Origin: Chlorokybus atmophyticus
Lineage: Eukaryota > Streptophyta > Chlorokybophyceae > Chlorokybales > Chlorokybaceae
Assembly (NCBI GenBank): GCA_009103225.1
Contig: RHPI01000277.1
Coordinates: 207,297-271,296 of the forward strand
Direction: 5' to 3'
Length of the DNA stretch: 64,000 nt
Below are positions 47,201 to 62,714 of this stretch, one piece after another (positions within the stretch are counted from its first letter, which is position 1; each line of letters starts with the position of its first letter). Under the pieces are notes generated by a model. It was not told the origin of the DNA. It worked only from the letters and a program-made list of their open reading frames with translations, and did no database searches. The position numbers were made by a program, and so were the translations under genes.

Positions 47201-48145
47201 GTAGCAGACAATGAACGCCTCATCCTTTGCAAAGTGTCAACAATGGTAATGAGACGGACATCACAAAAACACAAACACGGGCTATAACGGTTGACTTTAA
47301 ACTAGCGTGATTAGGCATCGTCGGATAATGCAAAATACATTTACAAACCTTCTCACGCTATGTTAACGGCAACCGTGTAAAATATATTACAATTATGCAT
47401 TGTATTCTGACACCAACGTTAATGTTTAATATTTTATGCAGCTACAACTATGCTTATGATGCAGTATATGATGCGTGGTATCATCTATTATATGTTGCTT
47501 GTATGTAATTCATGAATGCAATATAATACCGTTGCTTAAAGTGTACACTACAATGTATACCTTAAAAGCTACCTATCATGCAAAAAATGCATATAGTAAT
47601 ACATAAGTGAGATTCCATTGTATTGAATGTGTAAGGCTCAACACGCCTACTACTGTTTTAGTTGAAAGAAAGAATGCATCATTGACATCTGTGGTTTTCG
47701 CTTTTATCTGTACTATGTAAGGGACGTGATGTACAACGTGCCAGCTCATGTGTGATTTGTATATAATAATTCATGCTAGGTGAATCACTTAGCATGGTTT
47801 ATCACGCCACTAGGCTGTGACTTGAGGTAAGCTTAGCTGTGATATAGAGTTCAAACAACGTGTCATGCCTAGTAGATCGTTACGTTGTTAGGCTGTGACA
47901 TAGGGTTTATGGTAGCTGTGACTAGTAAGCGGAGGGTTGGGGCGGCAAAGTGGCGTATTGGATGGTGGTAGGCAGTGTCAGGCTTAAGCGGCGTCGCCGC
48001 GACAGAGACTGACGCCGTGCTAGCCGCTAGAGGGTGGGGGCGGCAGCCGTATCAAGCTCTTTCGCCCGCACGTAAGCATATGGCTAGTCGTTGTTGCCTT
48101 AAAAAAAAAAAAGGGCATTTACACTTGCGTACTTTGCATTTGCAG
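47201..48145. other. AT-rich intergenic, no gene seen
   Basis: No motif-bearing frame was found. Two partly similar phrases around tgtcatgcctagta and gctgtgacttgagg suggest an old repeat but cannot be delimited. Confidence 0.45.
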
Positions 48146-48466
48146 GTCTTTGCGTAAAGTCCGCTGACGTGGCTCTTGAAGTCTCAACATCGCCGCAAAT
48201 GCCTTTCTAGCATGACCCGCCGAGATTTAGCATTTTTTGGCGGCGATTGTTAGTACAATACCGGCAATCGCCGCCATTTGACGCAGACAACAAACTTTTA
48301 CGAGGTCAGTAGCAATCCGTCAGCTTCATCGCAGGAAATTGGCGGCAATCGCAAAGTAGGGGGGGGGGGGAGAGGGGGGTTGCTTTGGAATTAAATGTAT
48401 GCAAGACGGCGTTTGTGCTTAAGCTTTTACAATCGCAAATGTGAATTAAGACTTTGCGCAAAGTAC
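48146..48466. repeat. Possible foldback/MITE-like element
   Basis: Near-palindromic gtctttgcgtaaagtc (48146-48161) and gactttgcgcaaagtac (from 48450) mark the ends. Inside, tggcggcgattg (48238-48249) and caatcgccgcca (48265-48276) form a 12-bp stem, and ggcggcaatcgc recurs near 48,352. No target duplication was established. Confidence 0.35.
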
Positions 48467-49315
48467 GAAATGTGCAGACATTTGCCGCAAACTACGTAAG
48501 CCAGCAATTAGGGCGCTATAAATTACGCTTTAGCAGGGACGTCAACTCCTCCTCATCACAATCCGGTATCTATGTTGTATTTAGTCATAGATCGTTTCAC
48601 AACTTGGCAATGAACAACTGTCGTCAACTAGGAGCCTCACACACCATTACTACCCGTGGCGGTGTATGTCATGATGACATCTCCGCAGCTGCGACATACC
48701 AGGTGTACGCGTTCACCCAAAATTGTACCAGCCACCCTACAGTCACAAGTGCTGACACCCCCGCAGAGTTAAGGGGCTGCACGGTCCTCGTTCCCGCTGT
48801 CTATAACGCGGAACCTAACATACCCCCCGCGGTGCTCTGCAGGTGCTTCCTTTACAGCTTGCTGCTGCCCCTTCCCCCTTCCCTCTACCCACACTCCTCC
48901 CCCGGTCTATAGCTAGTGCACTTAGCTATAGCTTAGTGGGGCCCCCCATCCCGTTGTTTTTGCCTTGCTTGTGCTGTAATATTAAGCTTTGCTGTGTTGT
49001 GCTTGCTTGCTTGACTGATTGACCCCAATCCATCTGTTGTGAACTATACCATTCATGATCTGCACTTATATCAACAGAAAGGTACAACATTGCACATACA
49101 TCACGTGCATATTCTGTACACTACACTACATATGTGATTAAAAATGCAATTGCTATTACCAATGCGTATCATTGCCGGTTTAAACCAGATGTACACAACA
49201 AGCAACATGTTATACTTCAATGGAAGAGCGCAGTAACTATTTGTTGATCATACCACAACCCATTGCCCGCTGTTACCGTGATGAGTAGTTGGGTTGGTTA
49301 ATAAACCATGCTACG
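48467..49315. other. Intergenic, one weak open frame
   Basis: A plus-strand open frame reaches 48,912, but its first in-frame ATG is well inside and no domain is visible. I do not call a gene. Confidence 0.4.
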
Positions 49316-49817
49316 TATAACAATTGGGGCCCGACCACTAGGCTATGGTAGTAAAAGACACTACCATGAGTGAGGTTTATCACAATTTATCCCACTTCGT
49401 GACATTCCTCCCCAATTTAACCCATGAGTTCCTCATAATCCAATGAGGCACTAGCCCACGTCGCCGTGTTTGCAATCGTAGCACAATCGGTCTGCCCGCG
49501 GCCTGCTGGATCCGGCCCACGAACGGTCTTGACCGACCGAACGGCCATCCTCACCAAGCGACCTGCCATCGCGCCGCGACCGCTCACGCGGCCTTAGGTT
49601 GAATTGGCTCGACGCGCAGGTCGTGATCCCGCGCCCAGGCTAGGGCAAGCCGCCCCAAATGTTTTTGCCTTGAATCTGCCTTGATCCCCTACAGGAATTG
49701 AACCTGAGACGTCAGGCTTCGTTACCATTGTAGCAATTGGGGCCCGACCACTAGGCTATGGTAGTAAAAGACACTACCATGAGTGAGGTTTGTCACAATT
49801 TATCCCACTTCGTGACA
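49316..49817 (-). mobile_element. TRIM-like element 1 with tRNA-like internal boxes
   Basis: 89-bp direct repeats lie at 49316-49404 and 49729-49817 and are nearly identical. On the minus strand the repeat begins TGTCACGAAGTGGG and ends ..TTGCTACA. The next bases are aTGGTAACGAAGCC, 10 of 13 matches to the initiator-Met-type primer site. The purine run ttggggaggaa precedes the second repeat. Flanks ctacg (49311-49315) and caacg (49818-49822) are a likely target duplication with one change. An A-box-like TAGCCTAGTGG (49748-49758) lies in the repeat and a B-box-like GGTTCAATTCC (49694-49704) just past the primer site. The GC-rich core codes for nothing. Confidence 0.8.
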
Positions 49818-50623
49818 CAACGGTACCAATAGACTTCATTTTTTGTAAACCACCAATGCACCCCCGTGTGCACGATTGGTGCAGACCGGCGTTAAATATA
49901 TCAACGTGTGCTGCGATAAAACTGGATCCGAACTATGCAGACTCCGACAAGATATTGCGGTTGCATAAGAGCGATATCAGTGTGAAGGCATGTAGCAAGG
50001 TTGGTCATGCTTTCTGCTGTGACCCCGACGCCTTTTATGCTGATCCAATCAAAGGCCTCTTAAACCCACGGCTACGTGGTGTGTATGGATTGATAATCCC
50101 GCAATTCCCAAACACGCTTTTATCATGCACATCAGCGACACAACTCTCAAGAAAAAGGACATCATGCAATGGAAGCTTTACGCTAGGCCGCCACACTGCG
50201 CTTGGACGTGCGCATGCACTGATCACGTGCGTACGTGTGCGTCAGTACTACTCCCCAGTAGACGTCTTGCACAACATGTGCGCGACAAGCACTGTTTCAT
50301 GCACGACACGCACTGTTTGTGCATGTCTGCTGCTCTTCACTACTGCTCATGAATGCTTAGCCAGCAACATGCCTTCTCAAGCTAACAACCACGTTTGCTG
50401 TCATTCGTCATCTCATGAGCAAAACTTAGTTGAAGACGTTGACTGAACGTTGCTACTGGACCCTTGGGAGTTCAAGTGCACGCGGTGCAGAGCGCCTCTG
50501 TTATACAGACAAGGTATGACAAAAACCAATGGTATAATACACTTGTGCTATTAACAGTAGCCACCATGTGGTTACGTGCTGGTGGCAATCGCAGCATGGC
50601 AAAGCGTGCTGGGTGACAGATGG
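49818..50623. other. Intergenic, no convincing gene
   Basis: Open frames exist on the plus strand (to 50,446) but are Cys/Thr/Arg-rich and lack an initiator outside the TRIM-like element. It includes the 3' UTR of the RCE1 homologue. Confidence 0.4.
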
Positions 50624-52181
50624 CTATCCAGGAAGCTGCTGCCACATATTGGTACCTGAGCTGAGTGTGTTGTGCTTCATCTCTGTCATGGGCTGCAGAA
50701 GTGCCCCAAAGCCGACAATGCCGGCAGCATACACCAGTAGCAGCACTGACGGGTACAGTCAACAGTCAACCAACGAGGCATAAGACAGCACCCAAGACAC
50801 TTTGCATTGCACTCACATCTCCGTAGAGGATGCTTGTGCAAGGCTTGAATATCTGGAAAGCCCATGTAGTTGCAGAAGACATGCGCACCGATTGGCGCCA
50901 TCAACTGACCTACACAGGGTGGAGTTGGTCTGAGGATGCCAACCTCACAGCACAGTAACAACCACTGTCGAACATGACGCCCACAGCAAAAACACTCGGC
51001 ACAAGTTGCCAGACTGTGGCATGCGAGTGTCAGCATACCTGTCATTGATGCAATGCAATGCTCAGCACACCTAAGCTCAACACACATCGCAACATGCTGC
51101 TGCAGCAGCATCGGTGTCATTAACAGCAGCAGAATGGACCTGGCCAATATGTCTGCGTACCTGTCCGCAGCAGGAGGTATGTGGCGTACCAGCCAAACAC
51201 TGTCGTGTAACTAAGCTGCACTCCTGCATGCATTTCAAAACTGCGCTCAGCGCCACAGGACGTGGGACGACGCCACTTACTGGCTTTGAAGCAACAGCTA
51301 AACAGCTGAGCACCTGATGTTAGCAGAGCTCTGGAGATGGGCTGCTGTTGCAGCCGCACAAGCTCCAGAGCATGATGTGCATGCGCTGCACATGCCACCC
51401 ATTCATCTCAGCATGGCACGTAATGGATCTTACGATGCATGCACTCCATGCGCGCGCACCTACTCCGAAAAATAGCGGACTGAGGAAAGTGATGGCTGAA
51501 CGCCACCATTTTGCATGAATCAGCAGGGCGCATGTGCAACCCCTGAACACAAACTCCTCACTCAATGGGGCCTGCACTGCAAACCCTCAGTGTTGTCAGC
51601 GACCAACCAAAACTTACGTCAGGGAGTTCACTCGAAGACAAGCAAGCATGCAGGCATTGAACTTAATGAGACTCACCACAACATAGTTTCGCCAGAAGCG
51701 CAAGTCTTTTAGTCCTCGCAATGCATCCGGCACCCTCCAACCAAGCCGTCCCTTGCTAGATCTTCTCTCATGCGGACTACACAACCAGGTGGCGATTGGG
51801 CCAGCGAACAGCACAGCCGTCAACGCCACTGCACGCAATGCAGCCTTGACCTGAGTACAGCATGTCTCATGTGTGACTGAGAATACTCCGGCATGCTTGC
51901 GGTGAATGCTAGGTGTCGGTCAGCACCTGTGTGGCAGGCGTCATGGAGATGCCGGCAGCGAGGCATGCTCCGCCGGTGGCATGCCACGTGGCGGCGGCGG
52001 CGATTGCGCAGGCGGCGACAGCGGACGCGCAGCGGCGGCGGATCACGGCGTGGTTGTCTCGGGGCAGCCCGGCGCATCCGGGCCACAGGTACAGAGACGC
52101 CACGTACAGCACCGAGATGCCCAAACTCCATGCCGCCCCCCGCAACGCTGTCGCCGCCGCCGCCGCCGCCGCCGCCGCCAT
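50624..52181 (-). CDS. RCE1: CAAX prenyl protease 2 (RCE1/FACE2)
   Basis: An ER-membrane protease that removes the -AAX tripeptide from prenylated CAAX proteins. Seven exons keep frame and give 296 residues: 51927-52181, 51677-51850, 51460-51571, 51314-51385, 51161-51223, 50817-50909, 50624-50745. The ABI/CPBP motifs are present: APLSEEFVFRG (Glu 148/149), FFGVAHAHH (His near 182), and GAHVFCNYMGF (His near 235, Asn near 239). Hydrophobic segments include ISVLYVASLYLWPG at the N-terminus, TAVLFAGPIATWL and LLLLVYAAGIVGFGALLQP. The N-terminus has a polyalanine run encoded by a GCC-type repeat. Length and order match plant FACE2 (about 310). Confidence 0.93.
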
Positions 52182-53825
52182 TGCGGATGATGCATGTGCT
52201 AAACAAAGTGGCCGCCCGCCCGGCGTATAGCGATCCGGCGGAACACATGCGCAACAGATAATTTCAAGTTGTACGTTCAACCCTTGACCGGATGTGTCAC
52301 AACAATATACACATACACGTACGTATAGTAAAGCACAGCAAGTACATAACTCAAACCACATGCCGCACTGAAAACTTGCAGACACATATGTGATATGCAC
52401 GTTATTCCTGCATACGAGTATGGTTATTGCTGGTATGCATATGCTAACTGCTTATGTAGTTTGTCAAGCAAAAAATAGCATTTTTATGCTTTATATGCAC
52501 TCAAATGCATTACAATGTATACGACACGAATTGCGCATCGCATGCGATACTCATTGAATTTTACAATCTACACGCGCGTGCGCACTCATACCAATGCATA
52601 TCAGTACTCAAATGCGTCACGTGACGCATATGTTAACGTATAACATATGCACGGATATGTACGTAATGCCGTTGCATGCATATTATTACTTAAGTTTAAT
52701 ACTGTTGAGGCATGCATTATGCTGTCCGTGACGGAGCGCACCACTTTCTACACCATCCATATCCCACCTGCAAAACCACTCACAGCAAGCACAAACATAG
52801 CACGTTGCTGTCCACCTACGAGGACCGCATACATAGGCAAAACTGACACATAAGTGCACGTTTGTGTACGCGTGCGTGTGCCCATGCACGTGTTATATCC
52901 GTATATTACCTTATGGTTAATTTCTCGCTTGCCTAAGCAGCTGTTGAGTTGGTTGTAGAGTCATTATCTGGTATCTGCAATGCAATGCAATCATGTGCAT
53001 AGAATTGTGCTCATGCACACATGCAAATCACACTCCTTGCATGCGCCATTACATGCTACATTGTACGTACATCCCTAATTGCATTCTGTGTTCATATGGA
53101 ATGGTGGGCTATAGTTGAGGTGTTGAGCTACGCCCCAAATACGGTTGCCTTTTTTTACCTATCACGTCTGCAATGTGCCTGGCTGTTGTTCACAAGTAGC
53201 TAAAGTTGGCATCCTCTTTCATAACGTACATACAGATGTAACCATGCATAGGGCACCCGCATGTAGCACTCATTGACTCTGCATGTATGTGCCTAGTTCT
53301 AGGGCCAAGCCATGTCTTAGTTTATGTTGTAAATGTGCTTGTCTTTGCCTTGGCCCCCGTGTAAAGTCATGTTTGCTGTTGTGTTGATTGCATCTGACCC
53401 CCTTTGCGAATTGAAGGTGTCATCATGAGTCCCTGAACCGACGGCGTTGCCACTCATGTTATGAGTCATCAATGAGTCATCATCAGCTTACGCGGGTGAA
53501 GGAGGTCGTCTGCCGTTGGAGGGCGGATGGGATGCACGCTATGAACCACTCATGTTACAAGTCATCAAAGAGCTTGCTGCGCAGCAACTCTTATGCTGTT
53601 CTGCATACAAGCAACAACTGGGCCCTGCGAAAAAACCCCAATCTCGAGACAGGGTTAGACTAGCGTGACAGTACAAACATGCTGCGCACACCAAATGCCA
53701 TACAACAACTTCATGCAGCAGTGGCTTGCAACCACTCAATCTTCCTGCAACAGATAATCAGCCCAGAGGCATGCTCTCATTCGGTTGAAGCTTGTTGACC
53801 GTGATAACTTAATAAGTGCACAATG
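52182..53825. other. Intergenic, no gene seen
   Basis: AT-rich with many gcatgc/tgcata words. It contains the 5' side of RCE1 and the 3' side of the kinase gene. A ~20-bp phrase around actcatgttatgagtcatca recurs at about 53,452 and 53,548 (actcatgttacaagtcatca). Confidence 0.45.
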
Positions 53826-56596
<2,771 letters not shown>

Positions 56597-57517
56597 GTCG
56601 ACCACAAGCCCAGGCATGCGAACGCCCCAACCCCTGCAAGAGTTGTGTGGATGCTCCCAACGTCTGCGCTTCACTGCCGGCACATGCACTCCGCGCCACC
56701 TGCCGAATGCAAAGGCATGCCGCCAAACACCTCTGCCTCCATCTCCTCCAGTTAGTGAACTCTTCCTCCACCGCCGCCGCCGCCGCCGCCGCTGCCCATG
56801 CCGCGGTAACGGCTGCTGTTAGAACCAACGAAACAATGCTGCTGGAGTCTACTACACTGTACCAGCCTGATTCACATCAATGCAGCAGTCTGCTAGTGAA
56901 TCAGACTCTGATTCATGTCAGTCGAACAACTGTTGAATCCAACTAACCAAGCCCTGGCCACTTGGTTACAGCCTGGCTGGATGTTCGCGGTCAGGTGACG
57001 GCATTTGCTAACCGCAAACAGAAGCAAACCCTGACCCTAATCAATGCCTTGTTGGATGTGGATGTGGCAACAGCTTACATGTGCATTTGAAGAACAGTGT
57101 ATACTTACAGGGCATTGCACATGCGTCAAGGGAGGTTTTATTACGCTGTTTTGTAAGCATGTAGCGCGTGCGCTGTAGCGAGCACAAGCGTGGGCGATGC
57201 TCGTGTAAGAAGAGGCGGCAATGATAGCCATGCCCAATAATGGACTTCTTGTATACGCTTTCGCTGACAACGGAGGAAGGATTGGTGCAAATGAAATGAA
57301 TGCAAGCGCAACAACTTAATGTGTGTCATGCGTGATGCGTGTGTGGTTGGGCTTACTATGAAACCTGTAAACCATGTGCATGTACATTAAGAGCTAGCAA
57401 AAAATTGCAATTGAAAGTGTAGTCACGACATTGTCGCTAATGTTGCATCTATATGTTTTAATAATCTTACCAATCTTGCGATTATCTATTTGCGCGATAA
57501 TAAAATTGTGCTGTTAG
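56597..57517. other. Upstream region of the kinase gene, with a CCG repeat
   Basis: A (CCG)8-like run lies at about 56,768-56,791. Open frames here follow the triplet repeat and carry no motif. The kinase promoter and 5' UTR are expected here. Confidence 0.45.
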
Positions 57518-58033
57518 TGTCATGGGACCCAATAATAACGCCACAATAGCCACAAAACACACTTTATGCTTTTGTGGCCTAGTGGTTGGTTACATTAGTC
57601 ATCAGAGCATGAGACTCAAAGGTACTGAGGTCGAAACCGCTTCGCGGCAGACCAAGAAGGATTCTTAAAGGTTGTTATTATCGATTTCAATAATGGGTCG
57701 CGCGCGGTTGCTCAACGCAACGAGCGACTTGCCGGACGGCAGTCGGTCATTTCGATGCGTCGCGCGTACCTGAAGCTGCCGCTAGGTAGTACCGCGCGAC
57801 TTGCATGACGGCGACTGACAGTTGGTCACTAAGCGGCGTAATGCGCGCTGCGACTGCTCAGTGATGATACACAAAGCGCTTCCACTGCTACGTGACAAGA
57901 TGCCCTGTGAAACTCACATCGAATGAGGACATTAGATGCCTAAGTGGGTGGAATGTCACGGGACGACCCGATAATAAGGCCACAATGGCCACAAGACACA
58001 CTTCGTGCTTTTGTGGCCTAGTAGTTCGTTACA
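57518..58033 (+). mobile_element. TRIM-like element 2 with tRNA-like internal boxes
   Basis: Direct repeats lie at 57518-57594 (77 bp) and 57954-58033 (80 bp), beginning TGTCAYGGGA and ending GTTACA. An exact 5-bp target duplicate gttag flanks it (57513-57517, 58034-58038). Right after the first repeat, ttagtCATCAGAGC resembles the initiator-Met-type primer site; aagtgggtggaa precedes the second repeat as a polypurine tract. An A-box-like TGGCCTAGTGG (57575-57585) and a B-box-like GGTCGAAACC (57629-57638) are 43 bp apart, the same spacing as in element 1. The 359-bp core is GC-rich and non-coding. Confidence 0.85.
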
Positions 58034-58205
58034 GTTAGAGAGCATGATTGGTGCTTGGCGTAACGGCCCAACATGCATTGAGTTGTGGCTACTCGGTAAG
58101 GAAAAAGGGTTGTGACTACTAAGCTATGCCGTATGATATAAAATATATGGCTTAATTTTGTTGCTGTAGCAAATGAACTACAGGCAGGCAGGGGCAACTT
58201 GAGTA

Positions 58206-58239
<34 letters not shown>

Positions 58240-59645
58240 TGCAATCAGCTCAGTGCATGCATGGCGGTAGCAAGTAGACAGACATGCATGGATACGATAT
58301 GCAGCGCAGGGCAAAGTTTAATCGACCAATCTGTTGCACATAGGCTATGGTTAGGATTTATACGTAGCTACGCAACAGCCATTAAAAACAGTAGCAGGAA
58401 GGGCTTGTCTGTTTGCTTATATGCTTAGCTGGAACCCTCATGCTATATGCATCACTGAAACCTGGCAGGTTTGAATGTCGCTAAGAAGGCTGTGCTAAAG
58501 CAGAATTACATATGTATATGCGCACATGCTGAAGCGCATGTTTCAACATATACAGAAGGGGAGGCTGCTGGGGATGAAGTTGTAAATCCTTTCATCGCAA
58601 GACCTGCAAATTGCAGGTTGCAATAGTCATAATGTAGATGCGATCCGCTTCATTATTGCCTCCTGCCGGCAAACGCTGAAACTGTTTAAGATTTTGTTGT
58701 ACATTACATTACTTTGAGCGTAGCAATGCGTGTGTATGTGATTGGCAACAGCTTCATGACAGCTCAGCAATCGTTACACATGTGCGCGCATAGCATCATG
58801 TTGAAATTGATTGTAAAGCTACATTGTGGCAAAGGCACCTTAAGCTGATTGCAAGTCTGAGGATCGGTGTTGAAGCTGCCGAATCACGCTTTAGCCAACT
58901 TGACGCACGCACGCACGATGCATGCACGCACGTGTCATACAAACTTTAAGGAGCACATGGTATTGTTATAAATAGTTGTCAATTACGTGTGTTGTTAATC
59001 AAGCCCCTCTTTAATATTCTGGCAACAAAATTGTGCATGTCTTACAGTGGACAACTTTTCTAGCAATTGCATCCAATATTTTGTAATGTTTTTTACTATT
59101 GAGTAACAGGAGACGAAATAGCCAACCAGTGTTGAGCACATGGCGAGGATTGGTATACTATATTAGTGCCTACCCACAACCATGACTCTACATCACCATA
59201 TGTCCACGATAGACAGCAAGTGGGGGACTTCTCAATTCCCCCATATCTTAGCTCATTCTGCACAGCCACTTCTAAGCTGTGCATGCGTGCAGTACAGACA
59301 TTTGGAGCCCCTTGGTTGCTCGGTGATCCACATCAAGTATTAGGTAGCAACACATTAACTAAACAAGCTAGCTAGTGTACTTAGTTACTCAGCTCCGCGC
59401 ATGCCATCTGCCATTGTGAATTCACCATTGCAAATCCCGCAAGTTACATGTTACATTGAGGGGTGCGCGCAAGATTATGCTTGCATTTGCTTTGTTGTGC
59501 CTCATGCTGCACGCATAAATGAACAGCCAAACACTCACAGCAGGCATACTCACAGAACATTAAGCGCATGTTCTGTATCTCTCTTGACTGCCCCTAACAA
59601 ACAACTACCTGCCGCCGATTTGCCGCCAAAATCAATGAGGTAAAC
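58034..59645. other. Intergenic, no gene seen; (AT)14 at 58209-58236
   Basis: Only a short AT microsatellite and tgcatgca-rich sequence are visible. It includes the 3' UTR of the aminotransferase gene. Confidence 0.5.
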
Positions 59646-62266
59646 CTAATGGTTTGCAATCGAATCAATCATGGCCTTGGCCAGGTACTCGCACTTGGCC
59701 AGATTGAGGCCTGCAAGGCTTATACGCCCATCCTTGGTCATGTACACATGGTGCTGGTTGGTCATGTTCTCGACCTGGTGGAACATGTCATTAGGTCTTT
59801 GTTGAGTTGAAACAAACAGGAAGTAGAGTGGCTACTGCTGTGATTACCTGAGCTGGTGTCATGCCAGTAAAAGAGAACATGCCAATCTGCTTCAAGATGA
59901 ATGACCAATCCTTTCCGCTCTTGTCCAACTCGGTGAGCTTCTCATACAGAGACTGGCGAACGCCCTTTATGCGGCCGGCCTATGGTTGGCATGGCGTAAG
60001 TACCACAGCTGCAAAATTGCGAACCCGAAGGCAACTCAGCAACAACCATACCATCATCTCCATCTCCTCATTCCACTTTTTGAAGAGGGCTGGGTCACCA
60101 ATAACAGTTGCTGCAATGCGGGCACCATGCACTGGAGGGTTGGAGTACATTGGTCGCGCAATGCGCTTCAGCTGACTTTGAACGCGGGTAGCAACGTCTG
60201 AGGAGTTGCAGACAACGTTCATAGCGCCCACACGCTCAGCATACCTGGGGGAGTCCAAGTTCTCAAATGCATTTGACCTGCAGGAACTGAGTACACCCCA
60301 CCAAGCAGCTGTGGCAGGGCTGCAGTCCAAACCAACATGCAAAACTGACATGCATGACATATCAGCGGTTAATCTGACTTACAGTCCCAGGTTCTTGGAG
60401 TAGGACTGGGCAACCAGCACCTCCATACCCCTCTTGACAAAGGAGCGGACTGAGGTAGCGTCTTGGTCCAAGCTGCCGCTGGCGAAGCCCTGCGGATGTA
60501 CTGTATAAGGTTTGCATAAGCAGAACAAGCACATCTGCGTCTACATGAACAGCCATGCATCTCGAGCAGCATGGCTGCTCGAGATGCCGCAGCCATGGCA
60601 CCTGGTAAGCAACATCAAAGAATGGAACATGACGCTTCTGTTGGATGACATCCGCAATTTTCTCCCACTGCTCTGGTGTGGGGTCAATGCCAGTGGGGTT
60701 GTGCGCGCAGCCGTGCAGCACGATGACAGAGCCTTCAGGAGCGGCCTGGATGTCGCGGACCATGCCCTCGAAGTCAAGACCAACCGTGTCCTTGTTGAAG
60801 TAGCTGTACTCCTTCCAGGTCACACCCGAATCAGTGAAGATGTTCTTGTGGTTGCCTGTAACAAATTGAATTCCGTAAGAACACTAGGCCCGCTGACTGA
60901 GAACTGGATGCAACTGGCACAGGGCTTACCCCAGGTTGGGTTTGAGATGTAAACAGTCGCGCCTGGGAGGTATCTTTGGATGAAAACGGCTCCAAGCCGC
61001 AGCGAACCAGTACCAGAGAGTCCCTGAAAGTAGCCCAGGTTCAGGGCCCCTTGTGATTAGCCCGGGCATGCCTGCTACAGCGACCATGCAACTACATGCA
61101 GCGTACTGATCAGCAAGCCTGCGACCAGCAATGTTTCTTACCTGCACTGTTGCAACGCGCTTCTCTGTGATTGCAGAATGTCCTGCGCCAAGCAGCAGCT
61201 CAACAGTTGCTTTGTTGAATGCCTGCAGGCCCTCGATTGGCAGGTACTCCTTGTTCTCATCGCTGTTCAGCATGCGTGTCTCAGCCTGTGATAGGTCATC
61301 ATGAGTTACACCTGATGTAGGTAAGAGCCAGCACAGTGAGTCACACCCAGTCAAACTATACTTGAATTTACCTCCTTCACGACCTCCAGAACGTAAGGCT
61401 TCAACTCCTCAGTGCGATAAGCACCCACACCCAAGTTCAGCTTTGATGGGCTTGTGTCCTTCTTGAAAGCGTCAGTGACACCCAAGATCGGATCCGGTGG
61501 AGCCTGAACATGCCGGGCATTACCATTTGTTGTTGCACAAAATGCAGCCACAATTTTCAAGCAGCTCATCAGCTGCGCTAGAGCTAGCTGCTGCGGAGGG
61601 CTTAAACCCCGTCCAAACTACTCTTGCAACCCTTAACACTCGACACAAACATTGATGGTATGCTGCTGAAGCAAATTAGTCACTGAACGGTATGTGTAAC
61701 GTACCTGTGTTACGCCTTCAAAGGTGGAGCGGTCTGCTGCGATTGCCATCCGTGTGGTATGGATGGTCCTACTCGACTGCAAAAGTATTCCACGATATAC
61801 ATGCGATCCACACCAACACGAATGTGTAGCAAAACATGCTACTGAAGCGCTACAAGCAAAATATCAGCGTCTGCCGCCAGCATTCTGTGTAATCTACCAT
61901 TTGAACATAATGCAGAAGCAGACCAAAACCGACGACGCACTGGAAGAGTTTTACCTGCACACGCAGGGAGGGTGGGAGCAGTCCACATCGCTTCAGAAGA
62001 GCACCAGCAGGCCTGAGGCCAGCTGCAGGCCGGGCATGCGCAGCCTGGTACAAAGATCGATTAGACAGCAGCACAGCCAATAGCAAATCGCACAGACAAT
62101 ACGTGCCAGCAAGCACTTCGTTGCTGCAGTCGCATAGCATGCATAACCCGATGTGGCAGTGTCCCCCACGCATGCACGCCTTGCCCGGCTGAGTGGCATG
62201 ATCTAATCAAACCTGCGTGGTAGCGAAGCTGAGAGACGCCGCCGCCTTCGCCGCCGCCGCCATCAT
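59646..62266 (-). CDS. Aspartate aminotransferase, mitochondrial type
   Basis: A PLP enzyme interconverting aspartate/2-oxoglutarate and oxaloacetate/glutamate. Eleven exons keep frame and give 466 residues: 62213-62266, 61955-62044, 61705-61776, 61372-61503, 61142-61285, 60930-61023, 60602-60855, 60383-60489, 60052-60244, 59848-59979, 59646-59774. About 70 Ala/Arg/Ser-rich N-terminal residues with few acids look like a mitochondrial presequence. The mature part starts [16 protein letters not shown], then [72 protein letters not shown] and the PLP lysine in [10 protein letters not shown] (about residue 312), then [17 protein letters not shown]. Lengths match class-I aminotransferases. Targeting is inferred, not shown. 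Confidence 0.94.
60557..60587. repeat. Perfect hairpin in an aminotransferase intron
   Basis: Arms gcatctcgagcagc and gctgctcgagatgc (14 bp, no mismatch) are separated by atg, in the intron between exons 7 and 8. Confidence 0.92.
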
Positions 62267-62714
62267 TGGATGGTCAAACAAACTCACTGATGACTGCGAG
62301 AAGCAAACCAGCGACACGTATCCACCGCAAACTCGCTGTTGACAGCCAACTCAATGCCAACTGGATTGTAGGGAAACCACAAAGTCGTCACTGCTATTTC
62401 TCTTCCGTTTGGTCTCGAAGCGCCGGGCGGCCCCAGCGCAGGTCTTACTGTAGCAACGGACGTCATAGCGTTGCACAGACAGCAATGCAGCCGAAACAAC
62501 CGGTGTAAGACCAGTCTGTGTCGTGGTCGTCAACTTGTGTCGTGGTCAAGGCCCTTAGCGACACTTGAGGGCCTTAGCGAGCAGATAATGAGAGCAGGAA
62601 GCGCAAATGAGTCCGGCTTCGTATTTAGCGGCTTTTGGGACGACCGTGGAGACAATGAGACACCTTTTTTGGCCATGTTGCAACTAAATCCACTGCACAT
62701 AGCCTTGGTCACTT
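62267..62714. promoter_or_regulatory. Shared upstream region of aminotransferase and CNX2
   Basis: 448 bp separate the two divergent start codons. Short direct repeats occur (gtgtcgtggtc near 62,517 and 62,538; ccttagcga near 62,554 and 62,571). Promoter function is inferred from position. Confidence 0.5.

Noticed and set aside
48454-48912. A 152-codon plus-strand open frame
   Set aside because: No ATG near the start, no domain, and it begins inside a foldback-like repeat.
49790-50446. A 218-codon plus-strand open frame
   Set aside because: It starts inside the terminal repeat of the TRIM-like element without an ATG, has odd composition and no motif.
57575-57638. A tRNA gene, from A-box- and B-box-like sequences
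   Set aside because: The T-arm and acceptor stem do not pair, and the boxes straddle a terminal-repeat boundary; kept as a promoter-like observation only. The same holds for 49694-49758.
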